A stretch of 64,000 nt of DNA from Dyadobacter sp. CECT 9275 (GCF_907164905.1 NZ_CAJRAF010000002.1:2046001-2110000); one strand, 5' to 3'. Shown: positions 8,475 through 17,581, counted from the stretch's first letter. Numbers and translations are program-made. Notes: generated from the letters alone by a model not told the origin.

Positions 8475-10331
8475 ATGAGAAAAATACTTCCGGTGCTTTG
8501 TCTGGCACTCTCAGCGCTTGCGGCGACAGCGCAAAATGATCGTTGGCAACAGCGCGCGAAATATCAGATGGAGATTGATTTTGACGCTTCCAAACATCAG
8601 TATCGAGGTACTCAGAAACTGCTTTATACCAACAATTCTCCTGACACACTTACCAAAGTTTTCTATCACCTGTACCTGAATGCATTTCAGCCGGGAAGCC
8701 AGATGGATGTGCGCTCCCGTACCATCAGTGATCCGGATCCACGGGTGAGAGACCGGATTTCCAAGTTATCGCCCACGGAGATCGGTTACGAAAAAGTCAT
8801 TTCCCTTAAACAAAACGGGAAGCTTTTGAAATACGAAGTTGTTGGTACTATTCTTGAAGTAACACTTAACGAAAAGATTCTTCCTAAAACCCAGCACACC
8901 TTCGATATGGAATTTGAAGCCCAGGTTCCTGTTCAGATACGCAGGACCGGCCGTAATAACCTGGAAGGTATTGACTATTCCATGGCACAGTGGTATCCCA
9001 AAATGAGCGAATACGACTACGAAGGATGGCATGCAAATCCGTATATAGGCAGGGAATTTTATGGTATCTGGGGTGATTTTGATGTAAAAATAACCCTTGA
9101 TGCGTCCTATGTACTGGCAGCTACCGGGTACCTGCAGAATCCTGAAAAAATTGGCCATGGTTATTCAAGAAAAGAGGTAAAACACAAAGCAGGCGAAAAG
9201 CTCACCTGGCATTTTGTTGCACCAGAAGTACATGACTTTGTATGGGCCGCTGACAGGGACTTTAAGCATGATGTGGTAAAAGTGGACGAAAACCTGGATC
9301 TGCATTTTTTCTATCAGGCAGACACGCTTGCCGATCACTGGAAACAGATGGAACCTTTGGCAGTGAAAACTTTCCGGATCATGAATGAAAAGTTCGGCAG
9401 GTATCCTTACAAACAGTACTCCGTTGTTCAGGGAGGAGACGGCGGCATGGAATATCCGATGGCTACCCTGATCACCGGACATCAAAGCTTTGGAGGACTG
9501 GTAAGTGCTATGGTACACGAATCGATCCACAGCTGGTTTCAGGGAATACTGGCTACCAACGAATCAAAATACTCCTGGATGGACGAAGGGTTTGATACCT
9601 ACGCCCAAAACATCATCATGAGCGAATTGTTCCCGTCCAAATCGGACCCTCAGCGAGCGAGTACCACAAGTTACCGTAATCTCGTAAAGTCCGGCCTGGA
9701 AGAACCCCTTACCACACATGCCGACCATTACCATACAAACAGGGCATACAGCATAGCAAGTTACAACAAGGGTGCGGTTTTTATAAACCAGCTGGGCTAC
9801 ATTATCGGGAATGACAAACTTGAAACCAGCATGAAACGGTATTATAATGAATGGAAATTCAAACATCCCAATCCCACCGATTTCAAGCGCATTGTGGAGA
9901 AAGTTTCGGGGCTGGAGCTGGACTGGTACTGGGAAAATTTTGTAGGAACTACCAAAACCATTGATTATGGTATCAAAGAAGTGGTAACCACAGCAAGTAA
10001 AACCGACATTGTTCTGGAAAGAATTGGCCAGATCCCTATGCCGCTGGATGTAGTGGTAAGTTACAAGGATGGGTCACAGGAGAATTTCTATATTCCTCTG
10101 GAGATCATGCGTGGAGAAAAAAGTGAAAAAATGTATTCCAAAACCAGTGTTTTGACGGACTGGGGATGGACCTATCCTGAATATTCATTTAGCATCCCAA
10201 GACCGCTATCGGAAATTGCTTCGATCATGATCGATCCTAGCCAGCGGATGGCCGATGTTGATCTGGACAATAACACATATCCCTCACTTCGCAGGAAATT
10301 GCCCAGGCTTCAGGGGGAGCTGATAAAATAA
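8475..10331 (+). CDS. M1 family metallopeptidase, exported
   Basis: A 618-residue zinc peptidase with a signal peptide (residues 1-19, cut after ATA before QND). The zinc site is HESIH at 348-352 with the distal Glu E371 in WMDEGFDTY; the family exopeptidase loop GxMEN is represented by GGMEYP, a variant in which Asn is replaced by Tyr. The N-terminal part (about 25-210) is the beta-saddle domain of M1 enzymes. It probably acts in the periplasm on peptides, though the altered GxMEN loop makes strict aminopeptidase activity uncertain. It follows fbaA after a terminator and faces the convergent DUF5686 gene. A second, very different M1 enzyme is at 25006-27618. Confidence 0.88.
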   Translation: MRKILPVLCLALSALAATAQNDRWQQRAKYQMEIDFDASKHQYRGTQKLLYTNNSPDTLTKVFYHLYLNAFQPGSQMDVRSRTISDPDPRVRDRISKLSPTEIGYEKVISLKQNGKLLKYEVVGTILEVTLNEKILPKTQHTFDMEFEAQVPVQIRRTGRNNLEGIDYSMAQWYPKMSEYDYEGWHANPYIGREFYGIWGDFDVKITLDASYVLAATGYLQNPEKIGHGYSRKEVKHKAGEKLTWHFVAPEVHDFVWAADRDFKHDVVKVDENLDLHFFYQADTLADHWKQMEPLAVKTFRIMNEKFGRYPYKQYSVVQGGDGGMEYPMATLITGHQSFGGLVSAMVHESIHSWFQGILATNESKYSWMDEGFDTYAQNIIMSELFPSKSDPQRASTTSYRNLVKSGLEEPLTTHADHYHTNRAYSIASYNKGAVFINQLGYIIGNDKLETSMKRYYNEWKFKHPNPTDFKRIVEKVSGLELDWYWENFVGTTKTIDYGIKEVVTTASKTDIVLERIGQIPMPLDVVVSYKDGSQENFYIPLEIMRGEKSEKMYSKTSVLTDWGWTYPEYSFSIPRPLSEIASIMIDPSQRMADVDLDNNTYPSLRRKLPRLQGELIK

Positions 10332-10343
10332 CGGAGGGATGGC

Positions 10344-10371
10344 GGTAATCATGGGCCAGAAGATGATTACC
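10344..10371. terminator. Hairpin between convergent genes
   Basis: GGTAATCA at 10344-10351 pairs perfectly with TGATTACC at 10364-10371 in the 35-base gap between the M1 peptidase and DUF5686 genes, covering the latter's stop codon. There is no T run, so a role in termination is uncertain. Confidence 0.35.
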
Positions 10372-12940
10372 GTCTACGGTTTCCGGTTTGCAAAGCCGTG
10401 CCTATCCTGAACCCGATGCTCTGGAAATGTACACCGTGAAATTGTCCTACCAACTCGAGCCTGCCTATACGCAGTACGTCATCAAACCCATATACGAGTT
10501 CGGTATAATGTTTGATTGTAGGAGCGCTCAGGTAATGCACCTGCAGTGTTTCCTTTACCCCGGTAAGCCTGATCACCTCAATTCTGGTAAATAGGAAGCG
10601 TTGCAAGGTCCACAACACATGCGCCTCCGCAAACCAGGAAGCAGTGCTGTATTGATAATAAGGCAGCATGCGGAAATGAGCCAGGGGATCACTCATCTGG
10701 AAGAAGAACTCATTTCCCATAAAATGTTTATAATCAATAAAATAAATATTCTTCTTCCCCAAAAATCCGCCTCCCGAAGTGAGATAACTGAGCGTACTTC
10801 TCGGCCCCAGATCAAATTCCTGACTGACCCCTCCCTGCAATAAAGAATAATCCACATCTCCCAAAGCCGGCAGACCAACCTTGTAATTCAGGTTGAAAGC
10901 CGGGCCCTTGTTACGCAGATACCTCTTATCACCATTCCTGATGATATACCTCCGCCAGGGCCTTAGGGTGGTATTGAACGTCAGAACTGTGGCATGATGT
11001 ACGGGGAATCCTGTATTTGCCAGTTCATCGTTCAGCGGGCGGTTGGGGGTGTAATCGAAGTTCCGCCAGAAAAAAAGCGATTTCGCATTCTCAAAATTGA
11101 ATAACTCCTTCCTGCGCTGGTATTCGATGCCGGCAGTGAAATTTACAATGTCACTGATATTACGGAGGGTATACTCTCCCTTGATAAACTGGTTCTGATA
11201 AAGTTTCATCAGGCTCCTGTCAAATATCCTTCCTGCCAGGCTGTTCGGAAAAGGCAGAATGGGGTTATCCTGATTAATCTGGCTCGCCAGTTCCCCGCCG
11301 GTTACAGTCATACTCCAGTTTTTACCGCCTCTTTTTACCTCCAGCGTCCCGTACAAACGATCTCTGCCAAAAGAATACCGGATAAAAGGGCTCAGACTAA
11401 AATACTCTGATTTCCCCCACTCCTTTCTCCATTCTGTGAGAATACCCAGTGCATTTGCCTCCACAGAATTATATCCAACCGAAAAAACCGGACTTTTGAA
11501 ATAAAAATAATTCCTGTTTCCCAGTGCATACGTATTGCCCAAAAACAGGTGCTTGAATTTGAAATAAACGGAATCGGGGCGCGACTTTTCATGCGTCGCT
11601 TCCTTCACCACTTTAATGCTATCCTGTATTTGATAACCCTTCACTTCCAGTTCTGTGAGTGGGATGGGCCTCAGGGCAGTCCAGTAAGAGGTATCACGTT
11701 TGTTTGCCATAGAATCAATCACGATGGAATCCTGGCGGACCATCCGCTTGCTGACAGGGTTTTTGGATTCTTTGCGCTGCTCTTTTTCGTAGGCCTTCGT
11801 GAGTTTTCGGAAATTTTTGGTAGAAAACTGTTTCTGTTCCCGGATGAGCGCATCCAGTTTTTCCTTTCTGTTTTTTTCAGCAACTTCGCCCTCCTTCTTA
11901 TGATCGTTGATCACCACTCCTTCCTTTAGATTCGGATCAACGTCCAGCTTTTGATAGGTTACAGAAACCAGATATTTAAATTCTCCGGCAAACCCCAGAT
12001 ATCCCCCTTTGAGCCTGAATTGCTGATTAACAGGTATCCATACATCCTGAACCGGGCTGAATATCTGTTTGGCCCAAATATCCAGGCCGCTCGTTGTTGT
12101 CTGCAGATCATAGCTGTGGATTGCCCAGCGATCTTCCAGGATGTACAAACTCCCCTTAAAAACACCCTCACCATAGGCCTTTGGAATTACTTTTATTTTG
12201 TTGACAATCTGCCCCTGATCTTCAAAATAACCTTCATACTCAAAGCGGTAATAACTAAAAGCCTTGGGCGAAAGCGGGGTAACGGTACCGGCTACAACCG
12301 GGCTGTAAAGACTGGCAAGTATGTATTCGTTGGGCGAGGGAATACTATTGTCCAGGCTGTTTCGTGTAGAAAGTACTTTCTGATTATAGGTACCTGGCCG
12401 CCGATAGGCCACTTCCGAAACGCTTTCATTCAAAAATGCTTTTCCTTCTTCAATGCCCTGCTTTTTAAGACGTTTTTCAAGCAGATACGGAATTTTGGTG
12501 GCAATGGCCGAAGCACGGGAGTATACCTTCGCCGAATAGCTTCGTACCTGTAGCTGGTGAAAACGTGCTTTGGCAATGGCCTTCCGCATGATACTATAGG
12601 CAGGATCTTCCTTTTGATTGCCTACTGTTGCCTCTCCCAGGTTAAGCGCCTGTTCTTCCAGCACCACATTTAATTCTGTGAAACCCGCGCCCACTGTCAC
12701 TGACTTCGTAACCGTCCTGAATCCCAGGTATTGAAAAACAATATCGTATTTACCCTCAGCAAGGGTAAACTCGTAATAACCTTCCTCATTAGCCATCGTT
12801 CCGTTCGTGGTTGCCTTCACGGAGATTCCCGCATACGGTAATTTTTCTCCCTTTTGCGTTGTGACATGTCCCTTAATTCCTCCGGCATAACTTAGAAAAC
12901 CCAGGAAAAGAAGGGAGAAGGATAGGATGGCAAACCGCAT
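10367..12940 (-). CDS. DUF5686 outer membrane protein with carboxypeptidase-like N-terminal domain
   Basis: An outer membrane protein of about 857 residues. A signal peptide (RFAILSFSLLFLGFLSYAG) is followed by a CarboxypepD_reg-like beta-sandwich (about 20-105: GHVTTQKGEKLPYAGISVKA), a conserved helical segment (PAYSIMRKAIAKARFH) diagnostic of the DUF5686 family, and a C-terminal half of alternating amphipathic strands as expected for a beta-barrel. Members are widespread in Bacteroidota and are of unknown function. I take the ATG at 12940 because it begins the signal peptide; a TTG eight codons upstream (12964) is possible. It is a single gene with no obvious operon partner. Confidence 0.88.
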   Translation of the reverse strand: MRFAILSFSLLFLGFLSYAGGIKGHVTTQKGEKLPYAGISVKATTNGTMANEEGYYEFTLAEGKYDIVFQYLGFRTVTKSVTVGAGFTELNVVLEEQALNLGEATVGNQKEDPAYSIMRKAIAKARFHQLQVRSYSAKVYSRASAIATKIPYLLEKRLKKQGIEEGKAFLNESVSEVAYRRPGTYNQKVLSTRNSLDNSIPSPNEYILASLYSPVVAGTVTPLSPKAFSYYRFEYEGYFEDQGQIVNKIKVIPKAYGEGVFKGSLYILEDRWAIHSYDLQTTTSGLDIWAKQIFSPVQDVWIPVNQQFRLKGGYLGFAGEFKYLVSVTYQKLDVDPNLKEGVVINDHKKEGEVAEKNRKEKLDALIREQKQFSTKNFRKLTKAYEKEQRKESKNPVSKRMVRQDSIVIDSMANKRDTSYWTALRPIPLTELEVKGYQIQDSIKVVKEATHEKSRPDSVYFKFKHLFLGNTYALGNRNYFYFKSPVFSVGYNSVEANALGILTEWRKEWGKSEYFSLSPFIRYSFGRDRLYGTLEVKRGGKNWSMTVTGGELASQINQDNPILPFPNSLAGRIFDRSLMKLYQNQFIKGEYTLRNISDIVNFTAGIEYQRRKELFNFENAKSLFFWRNFDYTPNRPLNDELANTGFPVHHATVLTFNTTLRPWRRYIIRNGDKRYLRNKGPAFNLNYKVGLPALGDVDYSLLQGGVSQEFDLGPRSTLSYLTSGGGFLGKKNIYFIDYKHFMGNEFFFQMSDPLAHFRMLPYYQYSTASWFAEAHVLWTLQRFLFTRIEVIRLTGVKETLQVHYLSAPTIKHYTELVYGFDDVLRIGRLELVGQFHGVHFQSIGFRIGTALQTGNRRR

Positions 12941-13030
12941 ATAGGTGATAATTGCTGATATCAAACGTTAAGTGGTATAAAGCTGTTGAGATGCTGCTTT
13001 TACCTGTAATCCAAGATGATGCCAGCAATG

Positions 13031-13078
13031 TAATAAAAAAGCCGGGATATTGCCCTTTACGCAAATATCCCGGCTTTT
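13031..13078 (-). terminator. Strong terminator downstream of the FrnE-like gene
   Basis: A 15-bp perfect stem (13037-13051 with 13064-13078, core AGCCGGGATATT) followed on the minus strand by a T run. It closes the minus-strand nitroreductase/FrnE transcript. The rest of the 305-base gap 12941-13245 shows no gene. Confidence 0.85.
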
Positions 13079-13245
13079 GATACGGTAATCCGTATCTGAA
13101 CTATATTTTATATACTAATCTTTCCATTCAGCGATACCTGTTCGTCGAAACGGATACAAATCCATGGAGGTCGGCGGCGCATTATCTCAGCACTTAACTG
13201 ATTACGTATGGGCATTAGGTTCCACAGACACAGAGCTGAGTGTGT

Positions 13246-14004
13246 TTAGTTACACTCCCCTTCGGGTGTACAGGATGCTCCTTCGGCGTAGGCAATCACA
13301 GGGCTGGGATTTTTCAGTTCCCATTCTCCGAAAGATTTTTCCAGGGCTCCCAAAAAGGTTTCGGGTTGCTGGGCACCAGATACCGCGTATTTTCTGTCCA
13401 GCACAAAAAACGGGACACCACGTGCACCCACTTGCTGAGCTTCATAGACATCCTTCCTGACTGCTTCGGCAAATTTATTGCTGCCAAGTACCTCACGGAT
13501 CTCATCACCATCCAATCCGATTTGCTCCCCAAGATTCACCAGTGTTTCATGATCAGCGGTGTTTTTCCCGTCGGTAAAATACGCTTTGAACAACTGTTCC
13601 TCCGCAGCATCACCCTTTCCCTTTGTTTTTGCAAACTGGACAAACCGGTGCGCATCAAAAGAATTAGCCACTACTGCTTTATCCATATTGTATTCCAGAC
13701 CCACTTCACCTGCAATCCTGGTCACATGATTGTTCGCCTCTTCGGCATATTCACGCGTCCAGCCCTTTACTTCCGCGAGGTAGTCATTGATACTTTTACC
13801 TGGCTCGGTTTTCATGGCGGGATTCAGCTGAAAACTCTTCCACTCAATCTCAATGTGCTCTTTTCCTGGAAACCGGTCCAGCGCACTTTCAAATTTCCTT
13901 TTTCCTATATAACAAAAGGGACACATTACGTCGCTCCATATCTCAATTTTCATCTTTTCCATATCTCTGTAGCTTTCCGGTGCTTTGAATTGATCTTCAT
14001 CCAT
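13246..14004 (-). CDS. DsbA family oxidoreductase, FrnE-like, with C-terminal Cys pair
   Basis: A 252-residue thioredoxin-fold protein without a signal peptide, so cytoplasmic. The active site CPFC is at 28-31 (SDVMCPFCYIGKR) and the cis-Pro region is GARGVPFFVL. The protein ends in SCTPEGECN, giving a second Cys pair (C245 and C251, CX5C) such as is described in FrnE-type disulfide oxidoreductases where the tail pair exchanges with the CxxC. Likely role: thiol-disulfide exchange or isomerisation in oxidative stress. Internal ATGs at 13962 and 13953 (giving KIEIWSDV at the N-terminus) could be the true start. The gene follows the nitroreductase after four bases, so they form an operon. Confidence 0.87.
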   Translation of the reverse strand: MDEDQFKAPESYRDMEKMKIEIWSDVMCPFCYIGKRKFESALDRFPGKEHIEIEWKSFQLNPAMKTEPGKSINDYLAEVKGWTREYAEEANNHVTRIAGEVGLEYNMDKAVVANSFDAHRFVQFAKTKGKGDAAEEQLFKAYFTDGKNTADHETLVNLGEQIGLDGDEIREVLGSNKFAEAVRKDVYEAQQVGARGVPFFVLDRKYAVSGAQQPETFLGALEKSFGEWELKNPSPVIAYAEGASCTPEGECN

Positions 14005-14008
14005 AAAA

Positions 14009-14638
14009 TTAAAAGCTGATGAAAAGTTCCTCCTGAGGGCGCCTTACTTTTTTAGCACCGGCCAGATGGTCATTTGCACTATCGCGGTATCCGAGCGTCA
14101 ACAGTACTACGCTGCGTAACCCCTTTTCCTTCAGCCCTAAAATTTCGTCCAGTTTCGCGTTATTGAAGCCTTCCATTGGGGTAGCGTCAACTCCTTCCAC
14201 CGCCGCAGCCACCAGGCCATGCCCCAGGGCGATGTAAGCCTGACGGGCCGACCAGTTAAAATTAACCTCTTCGGACCGTCCCAGGATCCCCCCGAGCGCT
14301 TTCTGAAACTGAGCCAGAGATTCCACAGAGATATCCCTCGTTTTGGCTATTAATCCTATATAATCCGAAATACTCTCAGAGGTGACTTTTTCCCAGGCCG
14401 CAAACACCAGCAAATGCGACGACTCTTTTACCTGTGGCTGTGCTGCTGCTTCGGCAAAAATTTTATTTTTCAATTCCGGATCACCTACCACAATTATATT
14501 ATAAGGCTGCAGACCCATTGACGACGGTGCCAATTGGATGGCTTCAAGGATGGTATCCAGTTTTTCAGAAGGTATAGGAGTACCTGTCATCCGCTTGGCC
14601 GCGTAACGCCAGTTCAGTTTTTCTATTAGTTCGCTCAT
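14009..14638 (-). CDS. NAD(P)H-dependent nitroreductase family flavoprotein
   Basis: A 209-residue FMN-binding oxidoreductase of the NfsB type, with the family N-terminus (LNWRYAAKRMTGTPIP), the FMN-contact segment QLAPSSMGLQPYNIIVV and the C-terminal GLRSVVLLTLGYRD followed by KVRRPQEELF. Such enzymes reduce quinones, nitroaromatics or other electrophiles with NAD(P)H. It lies four bases upstream of the FrnE-like gene and is divergent from the HxlR regulator gene, with an inverted-repeat operator between. This is the classic arrangement of a quinone or electrophile response cassette. Confidence 0.9.
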   Translation of the reverse strand: MSELIEKLNWRYAAKRMTGTPIPSEKLDTILEAIQLAPSSMGLQPYNIIVVGDPELKNKIFAEAAAQPQVKESSHLLVFAAWEKVTSESISDYIGLIAKTRDISVESLAQFQKALGGILGRSEEVNFNWSARQAYIALGHGLVAAAVEGVDATPMEGFNNAKLDEILGLKEKGLRSVVLLTLGYRDSANDHLAGAKKVRRPQEELFISF

Positions 14639-14666
14639 TTTTTTATTCCATTTAATAAATCATGTG

Positions 14667-14674
14667 CAAACTTA
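14667..14674 (-). promoter_or_regulatory. -7 element of the nitroreductase promoter
   Basis: On the minus strand TAAGTTTG matches the Bacteroidota -7 consensus TAnnTTTG, 29 bases before the nitroreductase ATG. No good TTTG -33 box is seen at the expected spacing; that position falls next to the operator. Confidence 0.5.
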
Positions 14675-14692
14675 ATTAAATATACTATATAT

Positions 14693-14726
14693 TTGTAAGT
14701 ACTATAACAATGTATAGCACTTACAA
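14693..14726. promoter_or_regulatory. Inverted-repeat operator between nitroreductase and HxlR genes
   Basis: Half-sites TTGTAAGTACTAT (14693-14705) and ATAGCACTTACAA (14714-14726) are inverted repeats matching at 12 of 13 positions with an 8-base centre. A plus-strand -7 element TATATTTG (14688-14695) overlaps the left half-site, so a bound regulator would block transcription of the HxlR gene as well as the divergent operon. This is the expected target of the HxlR protein encoded at 14765. Confidence 0.75.
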
Positions 14727-14764
14727 TAAATATAGCAACTGATTTACAGATAATTATAAAAACC

Positions 14765-15154
14765 ATGGAGCATCCAATTCAGGAAAAGAACTACAGTACC
14801 TGTTCCAAACACATGCTGCCGGTGCATGACGCCCTTGAGGTACTGAACGGCAAATGGAAACTGCCTATTATTATTTCCCTTATGTTCGGAAATAAACGTT
14901 TTTCTCAGATCGCCCGCGAAATCCCCAACATCACCGACAAAATGCTTTCGAAAGAATTGAGGGACCTGGAAACAAATGAACTGGTGAAGCGGACCGTTTA
15001 TGATTCCATCCCAGTGGTGGTGGAATACACCCTCACACCCTACGGGCATACCCTGGAACCGGTTATTGAAGTATTGCGCAAGTGGGGAGCCGACCACCGG
15101 CACCGGATTATGGGCGAGAAAGTTGTTTCAGAATCACCGGTACTTCAGGATTAG
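14765..15154 (+). CDS. HxlR family winged-helix regulator with conserved Cys13
   Basis: A 129-residue MarR/HxlR-like DNA-binding protein. The HxlR core is clear: VHDALEVLNGKWKLPIIISL, then RFSQIAREIPNITDKMLSKELRDLE (recognition helix) and YTLTPYGHTLEPVI. Cys13 (YSTCSKHM) occupies the N-terminal position that acts as the redox or electrophile sensor in YodB, HypR and related proteins. Inference: it represses the divergent nitroreductase-FrnE operon and itself through the 14693-14726 inverted repeat and is released upon thiol modification. Confidence 0.9.
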   Translation: MEHPIQEKNYSTCSKHMLPVHDALEVLNGKWKLPIIISLMFGNKRFSQIAREIPNITDKMLSKELRDLETNELVKRTVYDSIPVVVEYTLTPYGHTLEPVIEVLRKWGADHRHRIMGEKVVSESPVLQD

Positions 15155-15326
15155 GGCCTGATCGCTATAAAGTGTGAAGGATTATCCACAAGATCGGAAT
15201 ATTATTTCTTAAAAAAACCCTGTAGAAAAGCCGTATCTGGTCGTTTTAAGCCAATCCATGTATTTGGCACACAATTGGTATCTATCCAGACATCATTGAT
15301 TGTTAAACATTTAACTTTTGTCAATT

Positions 15327-15491
15327 ATGCTTAGATGGACCGTAATATTTTTGATAATCGCTATAATCGCCGGTATACTTGGTTTTGGGGGTATCGCAGC
15401 GGGCGCGGCAGGAATTGCTAAAATACTTTTCTTTGTATTTTTGGTATTATTTGTTTTAAGTTTATTGAGCCGTGGTGTCGGGCGATCCTGA
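15327..15491 (+). CDS. DUF1328 small membrane protein
   Basis: A 54-residue protein starting at ATG 15327 and ending at TGA 15491. It has two hydrophobic helices separated by a Gly/Ala-rich turn ([22 protein letters not shown], given in part) and a short basic tail (SRGVGRS), the pattern of DUF1328/YtjA proteins. Function is unknown; relatives are often linked to envelope or general stress. It is the only gene in the 426-base space between the HxlR gene and guaA and is closed by the bidirectional terminator at 15511-15560. Confidence 0.8.
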   Translation: MLRWTVIFLIIAIIAGILGFGGIAAGAAGIAKILFFVFLVLFVLSLLSRGVGRS

Positions 15492-15510
15492 CGCTACTAA
15501 AAGTATATTA

Positions 15511-15560
15511 AAACGAAATAAGGAGCGGATGGCTTATGCATCCCGCTCCTTATTTCGTTT
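15511..15560. terminator. Bidirectional terminator between DUF1328 gene and guaA
   Basis: An 18-bp perfect stem (AAACGAAATAAGGAGCGG at 15511-15528 with its complement at 15543-15560) lies between the convergent DUF1328 and guaA genes and can serve both. Confidence 0.85.
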
Positions 15561-15580
15561 ATCAGTATATCCTTCTTAAA

Positions 15581-17110
15581 CTATTCCCACTCAATGGTAG
15601 CAGGCGGTTTTGAAGAAATATCATAAACCACTCTGTTTACACCTTTCACACGGTTGATGATATCATTGGAAACCTCAGCCAGGAAGTCGTAGGGAAGGTG
15701 CGCCCAATCCGCCGTCATACCATCCACAGAGGTCACAGCGCGTAAGGCCACCACACTTTCATAAGTACGTTCATCTCCCATCACACCCACACTCTGTACA
15801 GGCAACAACATGGCACCCGCCTGCCATACCTCTTTATACAAATCCCATTTTTTTAGCCCGCCGATAAAAATAGCATCCACCTGCTGGAGAATTTCCACTT
15901 TTTCTGCGGTAATATCCCCCAGGATCCGGATCGCAAGACCAGGGCCGGGGAAAGGATGGCGTCCAAGTATATTTTCTGAAATACCAAGGGTACGTCCAAC
16001 CGCACGCACTTCGTCTTTAAAAAGTGTATTAAGTGGCTCTACTACTTTCAATTTCATGAAATCAGGCAGTCCTCCCACATTGTGATGGGACTTGATGGTC
16101 GCCGAAGGCCCTTTCACAGAAACAGATTCGATTACATCAGGATAAATAGTACCTTGTCCCAGCCACTTTACCTCCTCAATCAGATGCGCTTCCTGGTCAA
16201 AGATCTCAATAAATGACCTTCCTATTGCCTTCCTTTTTTCCTCAGGATCCGTCAGGTTATTCAAAGCGGCGTAGAAATGATCCTTCGCATCTACTCCTTT
16301 GATATTGAGGCCCATATCCTGATAAGAGTGAAGTACTTCTTCATACTCGTTTTTCCTCAGCAAGCCATTGTCTACAAAAATACAGAAGAGGTTCACGCCT
16401 ATCGCCTGATGTACCAGCGTTGCCGCAACGGTGGAGTCAACCCCGCCTGAAAGGGCCATCACCACCCTATCGTTACCGAGCTTATGACGCAGATGAGATA
16501 CTGTTTGCTCGACAAAAGACTCCGAAGTCCAATCCTGCTTACATCCGCAAATACCTACTACAAAATTATGCATCAGCGTTTTGCCCTCCGTAGAATGCGT
16601 AACCTCTGGATGGAACTGAATACCATAGGTGAGTTCATCGGCAATTTTGAACGCTGCTACTTTCACCGATTCAGTTGAAGCAATGATCCTGAAATTATCG
16701 GGAATATCCACGATGGTATCGCCATGCGACATCCAAACCTGAGAAGAAGGAGACAGGTCTGCCAGCAGGGAAGAATCTCTATCCCCGATTTCGAGACGAG
16801 CCCGGCCATATTCACGATGTTTGGAAGGCTGCACCTCCCCGCCCAGCATATGGGCCATGAGCTGTGCTCCGTAACAAACTCCGAGAACAGGGACAATCCT
16901 TCTGAATTTATCAAAATCGATCTTTGGAGCATCTTCATCCCGCACCGAACAGGGGCTTCCGGACAAGATCACTCCTTTGACGTTGGGCGTAAGATCAGGG
17001 AAATTATTATAAGGATGAATTTCACAATAAACATTAAGCTCACGAATGCGACGAGCTATTAACTGCGTGTACTGTGAACCAAAATCAAGAATAAGAATCT
17101 GTTCTGTCAT
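15581..17110 (-). CDS. guaA: GMP synthase (glutamine-hydrolysing)
   Basis: Converts XMP to GMP using ATP and glutamine, the last step of de novo guanine nucleotide synthesis. The 509-residue length is typical. The N-terminal class I glutamine amidotransferase has C79 (GVCYGAQ) and H167/E169 (FHPEV); the ATP pyrophosphatase domain has the P-loop SGGVDS at 221-226; the C-terminal dimerisation domain ends in the conserved IEWE. A -7 promoter element is 20 bases upstream of the start. The gene stands alone, convergent with the DUF1328 gene. Confidence 0.97.
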   Translation of the reverse strand: MTEQILILDFGSQYTQLIARRIRELNVYCEIHPYNNFPDLTPNVKGVILSGSPCSVRDEDAPKIDFDKFRRIVPVLGVCYGAQLMAHMLGGEVQPSKHREYGRARLEIGDRDSSLLADLSPSSQVWMSHGDTIVDIPDNFRIIASTESVKVAAFKIADELTYGIQFHPEVTHSTEGKTLMHNFVVGICGCKQDWTSESFVEQTVSHLRHKLGNDRVVMALSGGVDSTVAATLVHQAIGVNLFCIFVDNGLLRKNEYEEVLHSYQDMGLNIKGVDAKDHFYAALNNLTDPEEKRKAIGRSFIEIFDQEAHLIEEVKWLGQGTIYPDVIESVSVKGPSATIKSHHNVGGLPDFMKLKVVEPLNTLFKDEVRAVGRTLGISENILGRHPFPGPGLAIRILGDITAEKVEILQQVDAIFIGGLKKWDLYKEVWQAGAMLLPVQSVGVMGDERTYESVVALRAVTSVDGMTADWAHLPYDFLAEVSNDIINRVKGVNRVVYDISSKPPATIEWE

Positions 17111-17129
17111 GTATATGCTATCTAAAACG

Positions 17130-17137
17130 CAAAGGTA
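17130..17137 (-). promoter_or_regulatory. guaA promoter -7 element
   Basis: On the minus strand TACCTTTG matches TAnnTTTG exactly; a T-rich stretch (TTTTTTTC) lies about 18 bases further upstream in place of a canonical TTTG. This gives a short leader before the guaA ATG at 17110. Confidence 0.55.
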
Positions 17138-17240
17138 GACAGATTGCCCGAAACGAAAAAAAGTATGTAAAGATTAACAGCGTATTACGAAATACTTATC
17201 AGAAAAAGAGTTGCCAAGGCAGCTGATTTTAAAACTAAAT

Positions 17241-17271
17241 TTTGGTTTGAGTATAATAAATTCTATCTTTG
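17241..17271 (+). promoter_or_regulatory. Consensus Bacteroidota promoter of the cold-shock gene
   Basis: TTTG at 17241-17244, a 19-base spacer, then TATCTTTG at 17264-17271 match the TTTG-N19-21-TAnnTTTG consensus at every specified base. It overlaps the longer open frame that begins at 17269, so translation must start downstream, at 17299. Confidence 0.85.
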
Positions 17272-17298
17272 ATCAAATTTTATAATTTAAAAGTTAAT

Positions 17299-17490
17299 AT
17301 GAATCAAGGAACAGTTAAATTCTTCAATGACTCAAAAGGATATGGGTTCATTAAAGACACAGAAACAGGACAGGATTATTTCGTACACATCTCAGGTCTT
17401 GTTGACGAAGTTCGCGAAAACGATGAGGTCACTTTCGACCTACAAGAAGGACGCAAAGGACTAAACGCCGTGAATGTTAAGCTTGCATAA
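17299..17490 (+). CDS. Cold-shock domain protein (CspA family)
   Basis: A 63-residue single cold-shock domain that binds single-stranded RNA or DNA. It begins with NQGTVKFFNDSKGYGFIKD, containing RNP1 (KGYGFI), followed by RNP2 (YFVHIS) and ends GLNAVNVKLA, typical of CspA-like RNA chaperones. A longer frame opens at 17269, but that codon lies inside the promoter -7 box, so the ATG at 17299 is the real start. Transcription starts from the consensus promoter at 17241-17271 and ends at the palindromic terminator at 17517; the gene is monocistronic. Confidence 0.95.
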   Translation: MNQGTVKFFNDSKGYGFIKDTETGQDYFVHISGLVDEVRENDEVTFDLQEGRKGLNAVNVKLA

Positions 17491-17516
17491 CCGTAACTTA
17501 ATATAAATGTAACGAA

Positions 17517-17551
17517 GTAAAGGCCCCACCTAGGTGGGGCCTTTACTTTTT
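17517..17551 (+). terminator. Perfect palindromic terminator of the cold-shock gene
   Basis: A fully self-complementary 30-base sequence (17517-17546, core GGCCCCACCTAGGTGGGGCC) followed by TTTTT. On the minus strand it is equally symmetrical. Confidence 0.9.
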
Positions 17552-17581
17552 CGGGAAAGCCCTCCCACAACCTTCCGGCAA

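Noticed and set aside
13240..14019. Open frame of 259 codons on the plus strand
   Set aside because: Antisense to the FrnE-like gene, which has clear motifs and operon context.
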